A DNA stretch of 6,740 bases from Chitinophagaceae bacterium (GTDB lineage Bacteria > Bacteroidota > Bacteroidia > Chitinophagales > Chitinophagaceae), in contig JAICHT010000201.1 in NCBI GenBank assembly GCA_025924755.1, forward strand, positions 1 to 6,740. Direction: 5' to 3'. Position 1 is the first letter of the stretch. Every line of letters begins with the position of its first letter. A program made the position numbers and the translations under genes. Positions 1 through 6,000 of this stretch are shown here, piece by piece. The notes under the pieces are model-generated. The model was not told the origin of the DNA. It searched no databases and saw nothing but the letters and a program-made list of their open reading frames with translations.

Positions 1-66
1 ACAAAGGAAGCTCTATTGGAAGGAATTAAACGGGAATATGAAAAGGAGGAACGAGTATTTAGCTAA
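1..66 (+). CDS. C-terminal end of an unrecognised protein (partial)
   Basis: Frame 1 is open from the window edge to a TAA at 64-66 and encodes 21 residues, TKEALLEGIKREYEKEERVFS. The peptide is rich in Lys and Glu and looks like the helical, charged tail of a bacterial protein. Frame 2 is also open, to a TAG at 113-115, but its translation is less protein-like. Choosing frame 1 is therefore a judgement from composition only. No family can be assigned from so short a tail. The gene would run toward the minus-strand tRNA-Ser, and I see no terminator belonging to it. Confidence 0.35.
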   Translation, partial: TKEALLEGIKREYEKEERVFS

Positions 67-171
67 TGAGTTCTTATCCTCCTTCGGACAAACAATTATT
101 TTACCTATTGATTAGTATCGTAAACACTTGCCAGCTTACGAAAGTGCTTTACGCATTTCTCACGCATCTTT

Positions 172-212
172 AGATTAAAGAAAAAGCCTGCTAATCAAAG
201 ATTTGCAGGCTT
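172..212 (-). terminator. Intrinsic terminator of the tRNA-Ser unit
   Basis: Positions 184-191 (AAGCCTGC) pair perfectly with 205-212 (GCAGGCTT). Inside, after a single T-T mismatch, AATC (193-196) pairs with GATT (200-203) around an AAA loop. Read on the minus strand the hairpin is followed directly by TTTTTCTTTAAT, a good U-tract. It lies 25 bp beyond the 3' end of the tRNA in the direction of tRNA transcription. On the plus strand the hairpin is not followed by a T run, so it acts in one direction only. Confidence 0.85.
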
Positions 213-237
213 ATATAGAGTTTAATATACTATCCAG

Positions 238-322
238 CGGAGAGTGAGGGATTCGAACCCCCGGACCTGTTACAGTCAACGGTTTTCAAGACCGCCGCGT
301 TCGACCGCTCTGCCAACTCTCC
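238..322 (-). tRNA. tRNA-Ser, anticodon UGA
   Basis: The reverse complement folds as a class II tRNA of 85 nt. The seven-bp acceptor stem is GGAGAGT (316-322) with ACTCTCC (239-245), with discriminator G at 238. The D arm carries GCAGAGCGGTCGAACGC. The anticodon stem GCGGT/ACCGT encloses the loop CTTGAAA, which places the anticodon TGA at 286-288, reading UCA serine codons. A long variable arm (GACTG...GGTC) is typical of tRNA-Ser, and the T arm is GGGGG-TTCGAAT-CCCTC. The 3' CCA is not encoded, since the bases after the discriminator are CTG, so it must be added by the CCA-adding enzyme. The gene stands alone with its own promoter and terminator. Confidence 0.97.
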
Positions 323-326
323 GGCG

Positions 327-356
327 CAAAAATACAGTTGAAAATGAAACCACAAA
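327..356 (-). promoter_or_regulatory. Bacteroidota-type promoter of tRNA-Ser
   Basis: On the minus strand TATTTTTG (327-334) matches the Bacteroidota -7 consensus TAnnTTTG exactly. TTTG (353-356) lies 18 nt upstream of it, close to the usual 19-20 nt spacing of the -33 element. Only four bases (CGCC) separate the -7 box from the mature 5' end of the tRNA, so the primary transcript should carry a very short leader or none. The consensus is established for the primary sigma factor of this phylum; its use here is inferred. Confidence 0.7.
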
Positions 357-386
357 AAAAAACTACCACTCCTTAAAAAAACTTAG

Positions 387-417
387 TTGTTAATCCCTGA
401 TGAAAGCCGTAATTTTC
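387..417 (+). promoter_or_regulatory. Possible promoter of the CBS-domain gene
   Basis: TTG at 387-389 is followed after 20 nt by TAATTTTC (410-417), which matches TAnnTTTG at all but the last base. Transcription would start near 422-425, about 22 nt before the ATG at 446. Spacing and position fit a Bacteroidota promoter, but each box is imperfect and the region is AT-rich, so a chance match is possible. Confidence 0.35.
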
Positions 418-445
418 AGATAGCGATTGCTTTAAATTATTGTAT

Positions 446-880
446 ATGAAAAAAGTTGCAGACATTTTGTCCCGTAAGGGAGCAAATATTACTTCAGTGG
501 CTTCAGACCTAACTGTTATTGAAGCTTTAGAAATTATGGCCGATCAGAATATTGGTTCTGTTATGGTGATTGACGGCAAAAATTTTAAGGGCATTATGAC
601 CGAACGTGATTACTCCCGTAAGGTAATTTTAAAAGGCAAATCATCAACCGAAACAAAGGTGGCTGATATTATGTCCACCGATTTTCCGAAAGTTACGCCC
701 CAGGATACTATTGAATTTTGCATGCAGCTGCGAGCTGAAAAAAATATACGCTACCTCCCTGTTTTTAGGGGCGATGAAATTTGTGGCATTATTTCCAGCA
801 ACGATCTGGTGAAGCAAACAATCCTTTCACAGGAAGAAACAATCACTACGTTGAAAGACTATTTGCATTCAAATATCTGA
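446..880 (+). CDS. CBS-domain pair protein
   Basis: The 144-residue protein consists of two CBS domains with no attached enzyme or transporter domain, and it has no signal peptide or membrane segment. CBS1 spans about residues 18-62 and contains GSVMVID and GIMTERD; CBS2 spans about 71-128 and contains VADIMST, IRYLPV and GIISSND. The T/S-x-x-D motifs (T52-D55 and S117-D120) are at the sites where CBS (Bateman) modules contact nucleotide ribose, so binding of AMP, ADP, ATP or a related adenylate is likely by family knowledge. The partner it regulates is unknown. The ATG at 446 is preferred to the in-frame TTG at 440 because it is a stronger start codon and nothing is gained upstream; no clear ribosome binding site precedes either. 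It is a single gene, convergent with mutS2. Confidence 0.9.
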   Translation: MKKVADILSRKGANITSVASDLTVIEALEIMADQNIGSVMVIDGKNFKGIMTERDYSRKVILKGKSSTETKVADIMSTDFPKVTPQDTIEFCMQLRAEKNIRYLPVFRGDEICGIISSNDLVKQTILSQEETITTLKDYLHSNI

Positions 881-917
881 AGCACTTGATAGACATATTG
901 TAGTTTCCTTTCAGCCG

Positions 918-929
918 CCATATATATGG
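918..929. repeat. 12-bp perfect palindrome between convergent genes
   Basis: CCATATATATGG is perfectly self-complementary, with partly pairing GC-containing flanks (GCCG on the left, TTGC on the right). It lies in the 105-bp gap between the ends of the CBS gene and mutS2. It could help end transcription from either side, but no T run follows on either strand, so it is not called a terminator. A dyad binding site is the alternative. Confidence 0.4.
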
Positions 930-985
930 TTGCTACTGACTATTGTTCATATAAAACACGATAATTATTTTATTAACCATTACTG

Positions 986-3106
986 CTATTGCGGACTTGC
1001 TGCCACTTTATCTCTTACTACTATTAGGTCGGTAATATCCACCGTTATAGGAATAATGCCTAACTGAACGATTGCTTTTTTACCCCTGATTTCTTTCACC
1101 TCTCCTACCTTATGATTTTGCCTCATTAATACTTTTACGCCGGGTGTAATATCACCTCCCACTTCTTCGTATTTTGAACTGATCTTGCTTTTTACTTTTT
1201 CTGCATGTTGCTTTTCCTTCTGCTTAAATAGTAGCGATTGCATTCCTTTCATCAGCTCTTTTTTGTCGTCCGAATTTTCAGCTTTCCGCCAGTCAAACAC
1301 AATTTGTTTTAACTTCCGCTCCATATCTTTCAGGTATGCAATGCGATCCTCTGTTACCTTATTTTGCTGTTTTAAAATCTCTACCTGCTGATGGTGCTTT
1401 TCTTTATTGATCAATGATTCCATTTCTTTTTTCAGCCGGTCATTTTCTTTAAGCAAGTGGTTTAGTTCTTTTTGTTTCTGCTCTACCTGGTGCAAGTCCT
1501 GTTCGGTACGGTTCAGTAATTTATCCAAACTAAAATGATCTTCATCCACCAGTTTCCTGGCCCGTTCTATCAGCCGCTTCTCTAATCCTATCCGTTCAGC
1601 AATAGCAAAAGTGTACGAGCTGCCAGGTTTGCCGATTATTAACTTGTAAAGCGGTAACAACTTTTTTTCATCAAACGCCATAGCTCCGTTAATGATTCCC
1701 GGCGTTTTGTTAGCCATTACTTTTAAATTAAGATAATGCGTGGTAACAATACCAAAAGCGTGTTTACGAGCCAGTTCTTCCAATATCACTTCAGCAAAAG
1801 AGCCTCCTAAATTCGGGTCGCTTCCACTGCCCAGTTCATCAATAAAAAAAAGGGTTTTGCCATTACAGGTTTCCATAAAATGCTTCATGCTTAGCAAATG
1901 GCTGCTATACGTGCTTAGCTCAAACTCCAGGCTTTGCGTATCACCAATATGAATCAGCAGCTGTTTAAAAATTCCAAACTCCGAAGACGGATGTACCGGC
2001 ACTAGCAGGCCGCTTTGTACCATCATTTGCAGTAAGCCCACCGTTTTCATAGTAACCGTTTTACCGCCGGCATTGGGACCGCTGATCACCAAAATCCGGT
2101 TATTCTGATCCAGTGTTATAGTAACGGGTATAGTGGATTTTGACGACCGCTGGTTATATAGGTACAGCAGCGGGTGATATGCCTGCACCAAATGAATATG
2201 GGCCTTATCCATTACTACCGGGTACTCGCCTTTGATATCGTTTGCAAACAAAGCTTTGGCTTGTATAAAATCGTATTCGCCCACAATGGAGTGATAAGTA
2301 GTTAACAAGGAAGTATAGGCTGAAAGCTTTTTTGTCAGTTCTTTTAATATCCGGTAAACTTCCTTGCTTTCCGAATTTTCCAGCTCAAAAACCTGGTTAT
2401 TTAATTCGATCGTTTCTTCGGGTTCAATAAACGCTGTTTTACGGCTGTCACTCTCACCATATAATATGCCTTTTACGGTGCGCTTCTGTTCGGAAAAAAC
2501 AGCCACTACCCTTCTGCCATTCATAAAGCTTTCTTCAATATCAGACAGGTATCCCAATTTATTAAGCTTACCCACAATCTTATCAAAAACACGCCGCAGT
2601 TCGTTGCGCTTTCGATACAGGCTCATTCGTATGGTGTACAATTCTTCCGACGCATTATCTTTAACAACACCAATGTCATCAATCACATCATTAATATAGT
2701 GCAGGATTGCTTTTTCGTAATACGTTCCTTCTATCACTAATAAAAGGCCTTCGTAAGCAATACGCTTTTCGGCATCAAACCAGCGAAAGATATTTTCGAT
2801 ACTGATGGCCAGCTTGCGAAAGGATACCAACTGCTCGCCGGTAAGTACGGCCCCTTCTATAGACAGCAGGCGCAGTTCTTTATTTAAATTAAGTATATAA
2901 TCGGTTGGAAAGTAGATGCCGTTTTGTAAGAGTTGCTTAAATTCATGCGATTGTTTCAATTCGCGGTCAATAAAATCCTTACGGGTATGAATGCGAAGCG
3001 ACGCTGCTTTATTTTTAGCATATTCCGAGCGGCACTTTTCGTGCAACAGTGTTTTGATTTTGTCAAACTCTAATTGAACAGCCGCAGAATCTGGATATAA
3101 TTTCAT
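986..3106 (-). CDS. mutS2: MutS2-family ATPase lacking the Smr domain
   Basis: This 706-residue protein is a MutS2-family ABC-type ATPase, a family that acts on branched DNA or on collided and stalled ribosomes rather than in classical mismatch repair. Residues about 1-300 form the MutS-like core and clamp. The ATPase domain follows, with Walker A GPNAGGKT (343-350), the signature region ELSTYSSH (396-403), Walker B FFIDELGSGSDP (420-431) and the switch histidine in TTHY (455-458). A Lys/Glu/Gln-rich coiled coil covers about 521-645, then a small KOW-like beta domain about 655-697. Canonical MutS2 is about 780-800 residues and ends in an Smr nuclease domain. Here the protein stops at a TAG (986-988) straight after the KOW-like part, and only 105 bp separate it from the next gene, so no displaced Smr remnant fits. 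All ATPase motifs are intact, so it is not a decaying gene. The ATG at 3104-3106 lies about 20 nt after a good -7 box. Confidence 0.95.
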   Translation of the reverse strand: MKLYPDSAAVQLEFDKIKTLLHEKCRSEYAKNKAASLRIHTRKDFIDRELKQSHEFKQLLQNGIYFPTDYILNLNKELRLLSIEGAVLTGEQLVSFRKLAISIENIFRWFDAEKRIAYEGLLLVIEGTYYEKAILHYINDVIDDIGVVKDNASEELYTIRMSLYRKRNELRRVFDKIVGKLNKLGYLSDIEESFMNGRRVVAVFSEQKRTVKGILYGESDSRKTAFIEPEETIELNNQVFELENSESKEVYRILKELTKKLSAYTSLLTTYHSIVGEYDFIQAKALFANDIKGEYPVVMDKAHIHLVQAYHPLLYLYNQRSSKSTIPVTITLDQNNRILVISGPNAGGKTVTMKTVGLLQMMVQSGLLVPVHPSSEFGIFKQLLIHIGDTQSLEFELSTYSSHLLSMKHFMETCNGKTLFFIDELGSGSDPNLGGSFAEVILEELARKHAFGIVTTHYLNLKVMANKTPGIINGAMAFDEKKLLPLYKLIIGKPGSSYTFAIAERIGLEKRLIERARKLVDEDHFSLDKLLNRTEQDLHQVEQKQKELNHLLKENDRLKKEMESLINKEKHHQQVEILKQQNKVTEDRIAYLKDMERKLKQIVFDWRKAENSDDKKELMKGMQSLLFKQKEKQHAEKVKSKISSKYEEVGGDITPGVKVLMRQNHKVGEVKEIRGKKAIVQLGIIPITVDITDLIVVRDKVAASPQ

Positions 3107-3129
3107 TAAAATTAATCTGAAAAATTCGA

Positions 3130-3137
3130 CAAATTTA
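3130..3137 (-). promoter_or_regulatory. -7 promoter box of mutS2
   Basis: The minus strand reads TAAATTTG, an exact match to the Bacteroidota -7 consensus TAnnTTTG. It ends 23 nt before the mutS2 start codon, predicting a 5' leader of about 18-20 nt. The -33 element is poor: TTAA is the best candidate at 19 nt spacing. Confidence 0.55.
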
Positions 3138-3259
3138 CGAATACGCTTCTTTTATCTTAATAAACCGCCAAAGCTTTTATAAACCTTGTGTTAAAAGTAG
3201 GATTGTCTGGCAGATGTATTTAAATTCCACTGGAAATTTGCACAAACCAATTGCCATAC

Positions 3260-3910
3260 ATGAACTATACTTTACTTTCAACGTTATTATTTTTTTCCGG
3301 AGCCTTGGTTAGCTGCTCCTCAGAACCTAAATATCAATCCATGAGTGCATCTTTGGTCAATATGAATGAAAAAACAGATACGGCTACTTTCGGCACCGGT
3401 TGCTTTTGGTGTACCGAAGCCATCTTTGAGCAATTGAAAGGCGTACTAAAAGTTACATCCGGCTACTCGGGCGGAACAGTAGCAAAGCCTACTTATAAAG
3501 AAGTGTGCACCGGCAATACCGGTCATGCAGAATGTGTGCAGGTTGTATATGAGCCGGCAAAAATATCTTACGATGAACTGTTGGAAGTATTCTGGCAGGT
3601 GCACGATCCTACCACGCTAAACCGCCAGGGCGCAGACGTAGGCACGCAATACCGCAGCGCTATTTTTTATCATAACGACGAGCAAAAGCAAAAAGCGGAA
3701 CATTACAAAGCAGAACTGGATAAAAGCGGCGCTTTCAACAACCCCATTGTTACTGAAATTACTCCTTTTGAAATATTTTATCCCGCAGAAGATTATCACC
3801 AGGAGTATTACCAAAATAATAAAGGCGCCAATCCTTATTGCGCTGTAGTGATCCGGCCAAAACTGGAGAAGTTCCAAAAGGTATTTGCTGCCAAACTTAA
3901 AAGGGATTGA
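3260..3910 (+). CDS. msrA: Peptide-methionine (S)-S-oxide reductase MsrA, lipoprotein form
   Basis: MsrA reduces the S epimer of methionine sulfoxide in proteins back to methionine. From the ATG at 3260 the protein has 216 residues. Residues 1-19 form a lipoprotein signal ending in the lipobox LVSC (Cys19), followed by SSEPK, so the mature enzyme should be lipid-anchored in the cell envelope. The catalytic motif is GCFWCTE (47-53), with Cys48 nucleophile. Other family landmarks are SGYSGG (67-72), TGHAE with the acid Glu91, the YRSAIFY block (131-137) and YPAEDYHQEYY (174-184). The probable resolving cysteine is Cys194 in NPYC. An in-frame TTG at 3251 adds only three residues and is less likely. 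The signal lacks a basic residue before its hydrophobic core, which is unusual. The gene leads a probable operon, with the next start 30 bp away. No MsrB domain is fused. Confidence 0.95.
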   Translation: MNYTLLSTLLFFSGALVSCSSEPKYQSMSASLVNMNEKTDTATFGTGCFWCTEAIFEQLKGVLKVTSGYSGGTVAKPTYKEVCTGNTGHAECVQVVYEPAKISYDELLEVFWQVHDPTTLNRQGADVGTQYRSAIFYHNDEQKQKAEHYKAELDKSGAFNNPIVTEITPFEIFYPAEDYHQEYYQNNKGANPYCAVVIRPKLEKFQKVFAAKLKRD

Positions 3911-3940
3911 GTATCTTGTTGGCACTTTGCTTTATAAGAT

Positions 3941-4984
3941 ATGTTGAAAACAATTGTTCCATTCCTTCTTTGTAGCCTGTGCAGTTTAACAACTGTAGCT
4001 CAAAAAAAAGCGGTACCGCAGATACAAGTACTGACACAGGATACAAAATCCAATCTCAGGGGTTTAAGTGTCGTAAATGACCGGGTAATATGGGTAAGCG
4101 GCAATAACGGCACGGTTGGCCTATCTACCGATGGCGGCGCCTCCTGGAAATGGCTTACGGTACAGGGTTTTGAAAAAAGAGACTTTAGGGATATAGAAGC
4201 ATTTGATGGAACCACGGCTATTATAATGGCAGTGGATGAACCGGGGTATATCTTAAAAACTACGGATGCAGGCGCCAGTTGGAAAGTAGTATATGAAAAT
4301 AAAACCAGGGGCATTTTTTTAGATGCTATGGAGTTTTGGAATGATATCAGCGGTATAGTAATAGGCGACCCGATTGATGGAAAATTCTTTGTAGCCCGCA
4401 CATTTGATAGTGGCAACACCTGGAGGGAAATTCCGGATAAGTATAGGCCGGTAGCCGATAGTGGCGAAGGATGTTTTGCAGCCAGCGGCACCAATGTACG
4501 GTCATTGGATCGAGACGAAGCCGTGTTTGTATCCGGCGGAATTTCTTCGCGTGTTTTTATCCGTAATCAGCCTGTAACACTTCCTATCGTTCAGGGCAGC
4601 CAAACCTCAGGCGCTAATTCTATTGCTATATTGGATAATCATAAACTGAATGGCGGCGCTACTATGATAGTAGTAGGCGGCGACTTTAATGCCGATTCTT
4701 CCTCAAATAAAAACTGCTTCTATTCGCACAACCGCGGCAAAACCTGGATAGCGCCTAAAACCCCTCCGCATGGTTATAGAAGTTGTGTAGAATATTTATC
4801 CAAAAAACAATTAATCACCTGTGGTTTAACGGGCGTAGACTATTCGTTTGATGGCGGTACCAACTGGCAGTTAATCGGCACAGAAAGCTTCAATACCTGT
4901 CGCATTGCCAAAAGCGGATCGGCAGTGTTTTTGGCTGGCAGCAATGGAAAAATCGGCAGATTAGAGTATACGCACAATCCATAA
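3941..4984 (+). CDS. Secreted YCF48-like / Asp-box beta-propeller protein
   Basis: The 347-residue protein begins with a classical signal peptide (Lys3, hydrophobic core 5-18, likely cleavage after Ala20 in TVA-Q) and has no lipobox at the cleavage site, so it should be exported to the periplasm or beyond. The mature part is a series of beta-propeller blades marked by five Asp-box motifs of the form S/T-x-D/N-x-G-x-x-W: STDGGASW (62-69), TTDAGASW (107-114), TFDSGNTW (154-161), SHNRGKTW (262-269) and SFDGGTNW (302-309). The pattern resembles YCF48/BNR-repeat proteins. Members in Bacteroidota are often labelled 'oxidoreductase', but I see no nucleotide or cofactor motif to support that name. 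Sialidase activity is not supported either, as no arginine triad is recognisable. It probably binds a protein or polysaccharide partner; the partner is unknown. It starts 30 bp after msrA and ends 25 bp before the aminotransferase gene. Confidence 0.85.
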   Translation: MLKTIVPFLLCSLCSLTTVAQKKAVPQIQVLTQDTKSNLRGLSVVNDRVIWVSGNNGTVGLSTDGGASWKWLTVQGFEKRDFRDIEAFDGTTAIIMAVDEPGYILKTTDAGASWKVVYENKTRGIFLDAMEFWNDISGIVIGDPIDGKFFVARTFDSGNTWREIPDKYRPVADSGEGCFAASGTNVRSLDRDEAVFVSGGISSRVFIRNQPVTLPIVQGSQTSGANSIAILDNHKLNGGATMIVVGGDFNADSSSNKNCFYSHNRGKTWIAPKTPPHGYRSCVEYLSKKQLITCGLTGVDYSFDGGTNWQLIGTESFNTCRIAKSGSAVFLAGSNGKIGRLEYTHNP

Positions 4985-5009
4985 ATCAATTTTAATAACA
5001 ATATTTCTT

Positions 5010-5858
5010 ATGGCAGCAGTATGGGCATCTATCAATAATGAAATAGTGAAGCTGCAAGATGCCAGGCTGCATATTAGCGACTTGTCTATACAACGTGGCT
5101 ATGGCGTTTTTGATTTTCTGAAAACAACCAATCATATCCCGCTTTATTTAGAAGATCATTTAGCCCGTTTTTATTACTCTGCACAAAAGATGCGTTTGTC
5201 TGTAAACCTTCTACCAAACGAATTAAAAAGTACTTTATATACCCTCATCAAAAAGAATGACCTTGCTGCTTCAGGCATCCGCATAACGCTTACCGGCGGG
5301 TATTCTCCTGATGGATACCAGTTAGCTCCCCCTAATCTGATCATTACCCAGCAGCCTTTAACATCTATAGTATCACCCAAAGAAATAGCATTAATTACGT
5401 ATCCTTATCAGCGGGATTTATACGATGTTAAAACAATTAATTATACTATGGGCATCTGGCTGCAACCGCTCATTAAAGAAAAGGGCGCAGATGACGTTTT
5501 ATTTTACTCAAATGATGCGGTCTCTGAATGCCCGAGAGCCAATTTTTTCATAGTAGATAAAGACAATAATCTCATTACTCCTACCCATAATATTTTAAAA
5601 GGCGTTACCCGTAAAAAGATACTGGAAGTAGCCCGGCCTTTTTATCCTGTTAAAGAAGGCAATATAACACTTACCGACATACGCAATGCCAAAGAAGCTT
5701 TTATTACCAGCACTACCAAACAAATAGTATCCGTAAAAAAAATAGATGGCATACCTGTTGGCAATGGCACTAACCCCGTTTCTCAGCACCTGTACGTACT
5801 ATTGCAAAAAGCTCAAGCTGAATTTCTTTCTCAATATGCTTCACAATTAAAGTGGTAG
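5010..5858 (+). CDS. Class IV (fold-type IV) PLP aminotransferase
   Basis: This 282-residue cytosolic protein belongs to the PLP-dependent class IV family, which includes branched-chain aminotransferase, D-amino acid aminotransferase and aminodeoxychorismate lyase. The N-terminal part has the family block RGYGVFDFLKT (29-39) and HLARF (50-54). The probable PLP lysine is Lys141 in DVKTINYT, placed as in D-amino acid aminotransferase DIKSLN. Glu173 in SECPRANFF is at the position of the glutamate that pairs with the pyridine nitrogen, and GVTRKKIL (198-205) is the phosphate-binding region. Length is normal for the family. The motifs do not match the usual BCAT (GGNY), DAAT or ADCL signatures closely enough to name a substrate. 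It starts 25 bp after the propeller gene, so co-transcription is likely. The AT-rich leader has no Shine-Dalgarno sequence. Confidence 0.88.
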   Translation: MAAVWASINNEIVKLQDARLHISDLSIQRGYGVFDFLKTTNHIPLYLEDHLARFYYSAQKMRLSVNLLPNELKSTLYTLIKKNDLAASGIRITLTGGYSPDGYQLAPPNLIITQQPLTSIVSPKEIALITYPYQRDLYDVKTINYTMGIWLQPLIKEKGADDVLFYSNDAVSECPRANFFIVDKDNNLITPTHNILKGVTRKKILEVARPFYPVKEGNITLTDIRNAKEAFITSTTKQIVSVKKIDGIPVGNGTNPVSQHLYVLLQKAQAEFLSQYASQLKW

Positions 5859-5859
5859 C

Positions 5860-5891
5860 CACTGCTGTAACCTATATTGCTACAGCAAGTG
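5860..5891 (+). repeat. Hairpin just after the aminotransferase gene
   Basis: TGCTGTA (5863-5869) pairs with TACAGCA (5881-5887) around an 11-nt loop. With one bulged A (5888) the stem extends by CAC (5860-5862) with GTG (5889-5891), giving 10 bp. It begins one base after the stop codon (5856-5858), a usual place for a transcript-end or RNA-stabilising hairpin. No U-tract follows, so intrinsic termination is doubtful. Confidence 0.5.
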
Positions 5892-5945
5892 ATAGCATTG
5901 CAAGCAAAATTTCGTCATATTAATATTTAAGATTTCTCCCCAAAA

Positions 5946-5982
5946 ATTATAGCATGCAACTTGCTATAATAGCAGGAAGTTG
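5946..5982 (+). promoter_or_regulatory. Two mutually exclusive hairpins in the leader of the DUF421 gene
   Basis: Hairpin A is a perfect 9-bp stem, ATTATAGCA (5946-5954) with TGCTATAAT (5962-5970), around a 7-nt loop. Hairpin B pairs CAACT (5957-5961) with AGTTG (5978-5982) and TGCTA (5962-5966) with TAGCA (5970-5974), with a 3-nt GGA bulge and a TAA loop. Both need 5962-5966, so they cannot form together. Hairpin B ends 18 nt before the ATG at 6001. The pairings are seen directly; a regulatory role is inference. Confidence 0.4.
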
Positions 5983-6000
5983 TAAACTAAAAAATGTAGA

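Noticed and set aside
2..115. Frame 2 reading of the left edge, open to a TAG at 113-115
   Set aside because: It is longer than the frame 1 tail, but the residue composition is less protein-like and it overlaps the preferred tail. It cannot be settled without the upstream sequence.
105..167. Minus-strand ORF of 20 codons beginning ATG CGT GAG
   Set aside because: It is very short, lies beyond the tRNA terminator, and has no promoter box or recognisable product.
119..167. Short inverted and direct repeats (CGTAA/TTACG, CACTT/AAGTG, two ACGCAT)
   Set aside because: The repeats are 5-6 bp with no regular spacing, which is expected by chance; there is no CRISPR-like or att-like pattern.
2364..2699. 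111-codon plus-strand ORF within mutS2
   Set aside because: It is antisense to well-conserved MutS2 coding sequence, with low-complexity Ser/Leu-rich composition typical of a shadow frame.
3177..3208. Possible msrA promoter TTTT-N19-TAGGATTG
   Set aside because: Both boxes deviate from consensus, and a second near match (GAAATTTG at 3233-3240) lies closer to the start, so neither can be chosen.
4000..4494. 164-codon ORF on the minus strand inside the propeller gene
   Set aside because: The plus-strand frame has a signal peptide and five Asp-box repeats; the antisense reading has no family features and is a shadow.
5965..5970. TATAAT resembling an E. coli -10 box
   Set aside because: There is no -35 partner at the right distance, Bacteroidota use TAnnTTTG instead, and the bases are explained by the inverted repeat.
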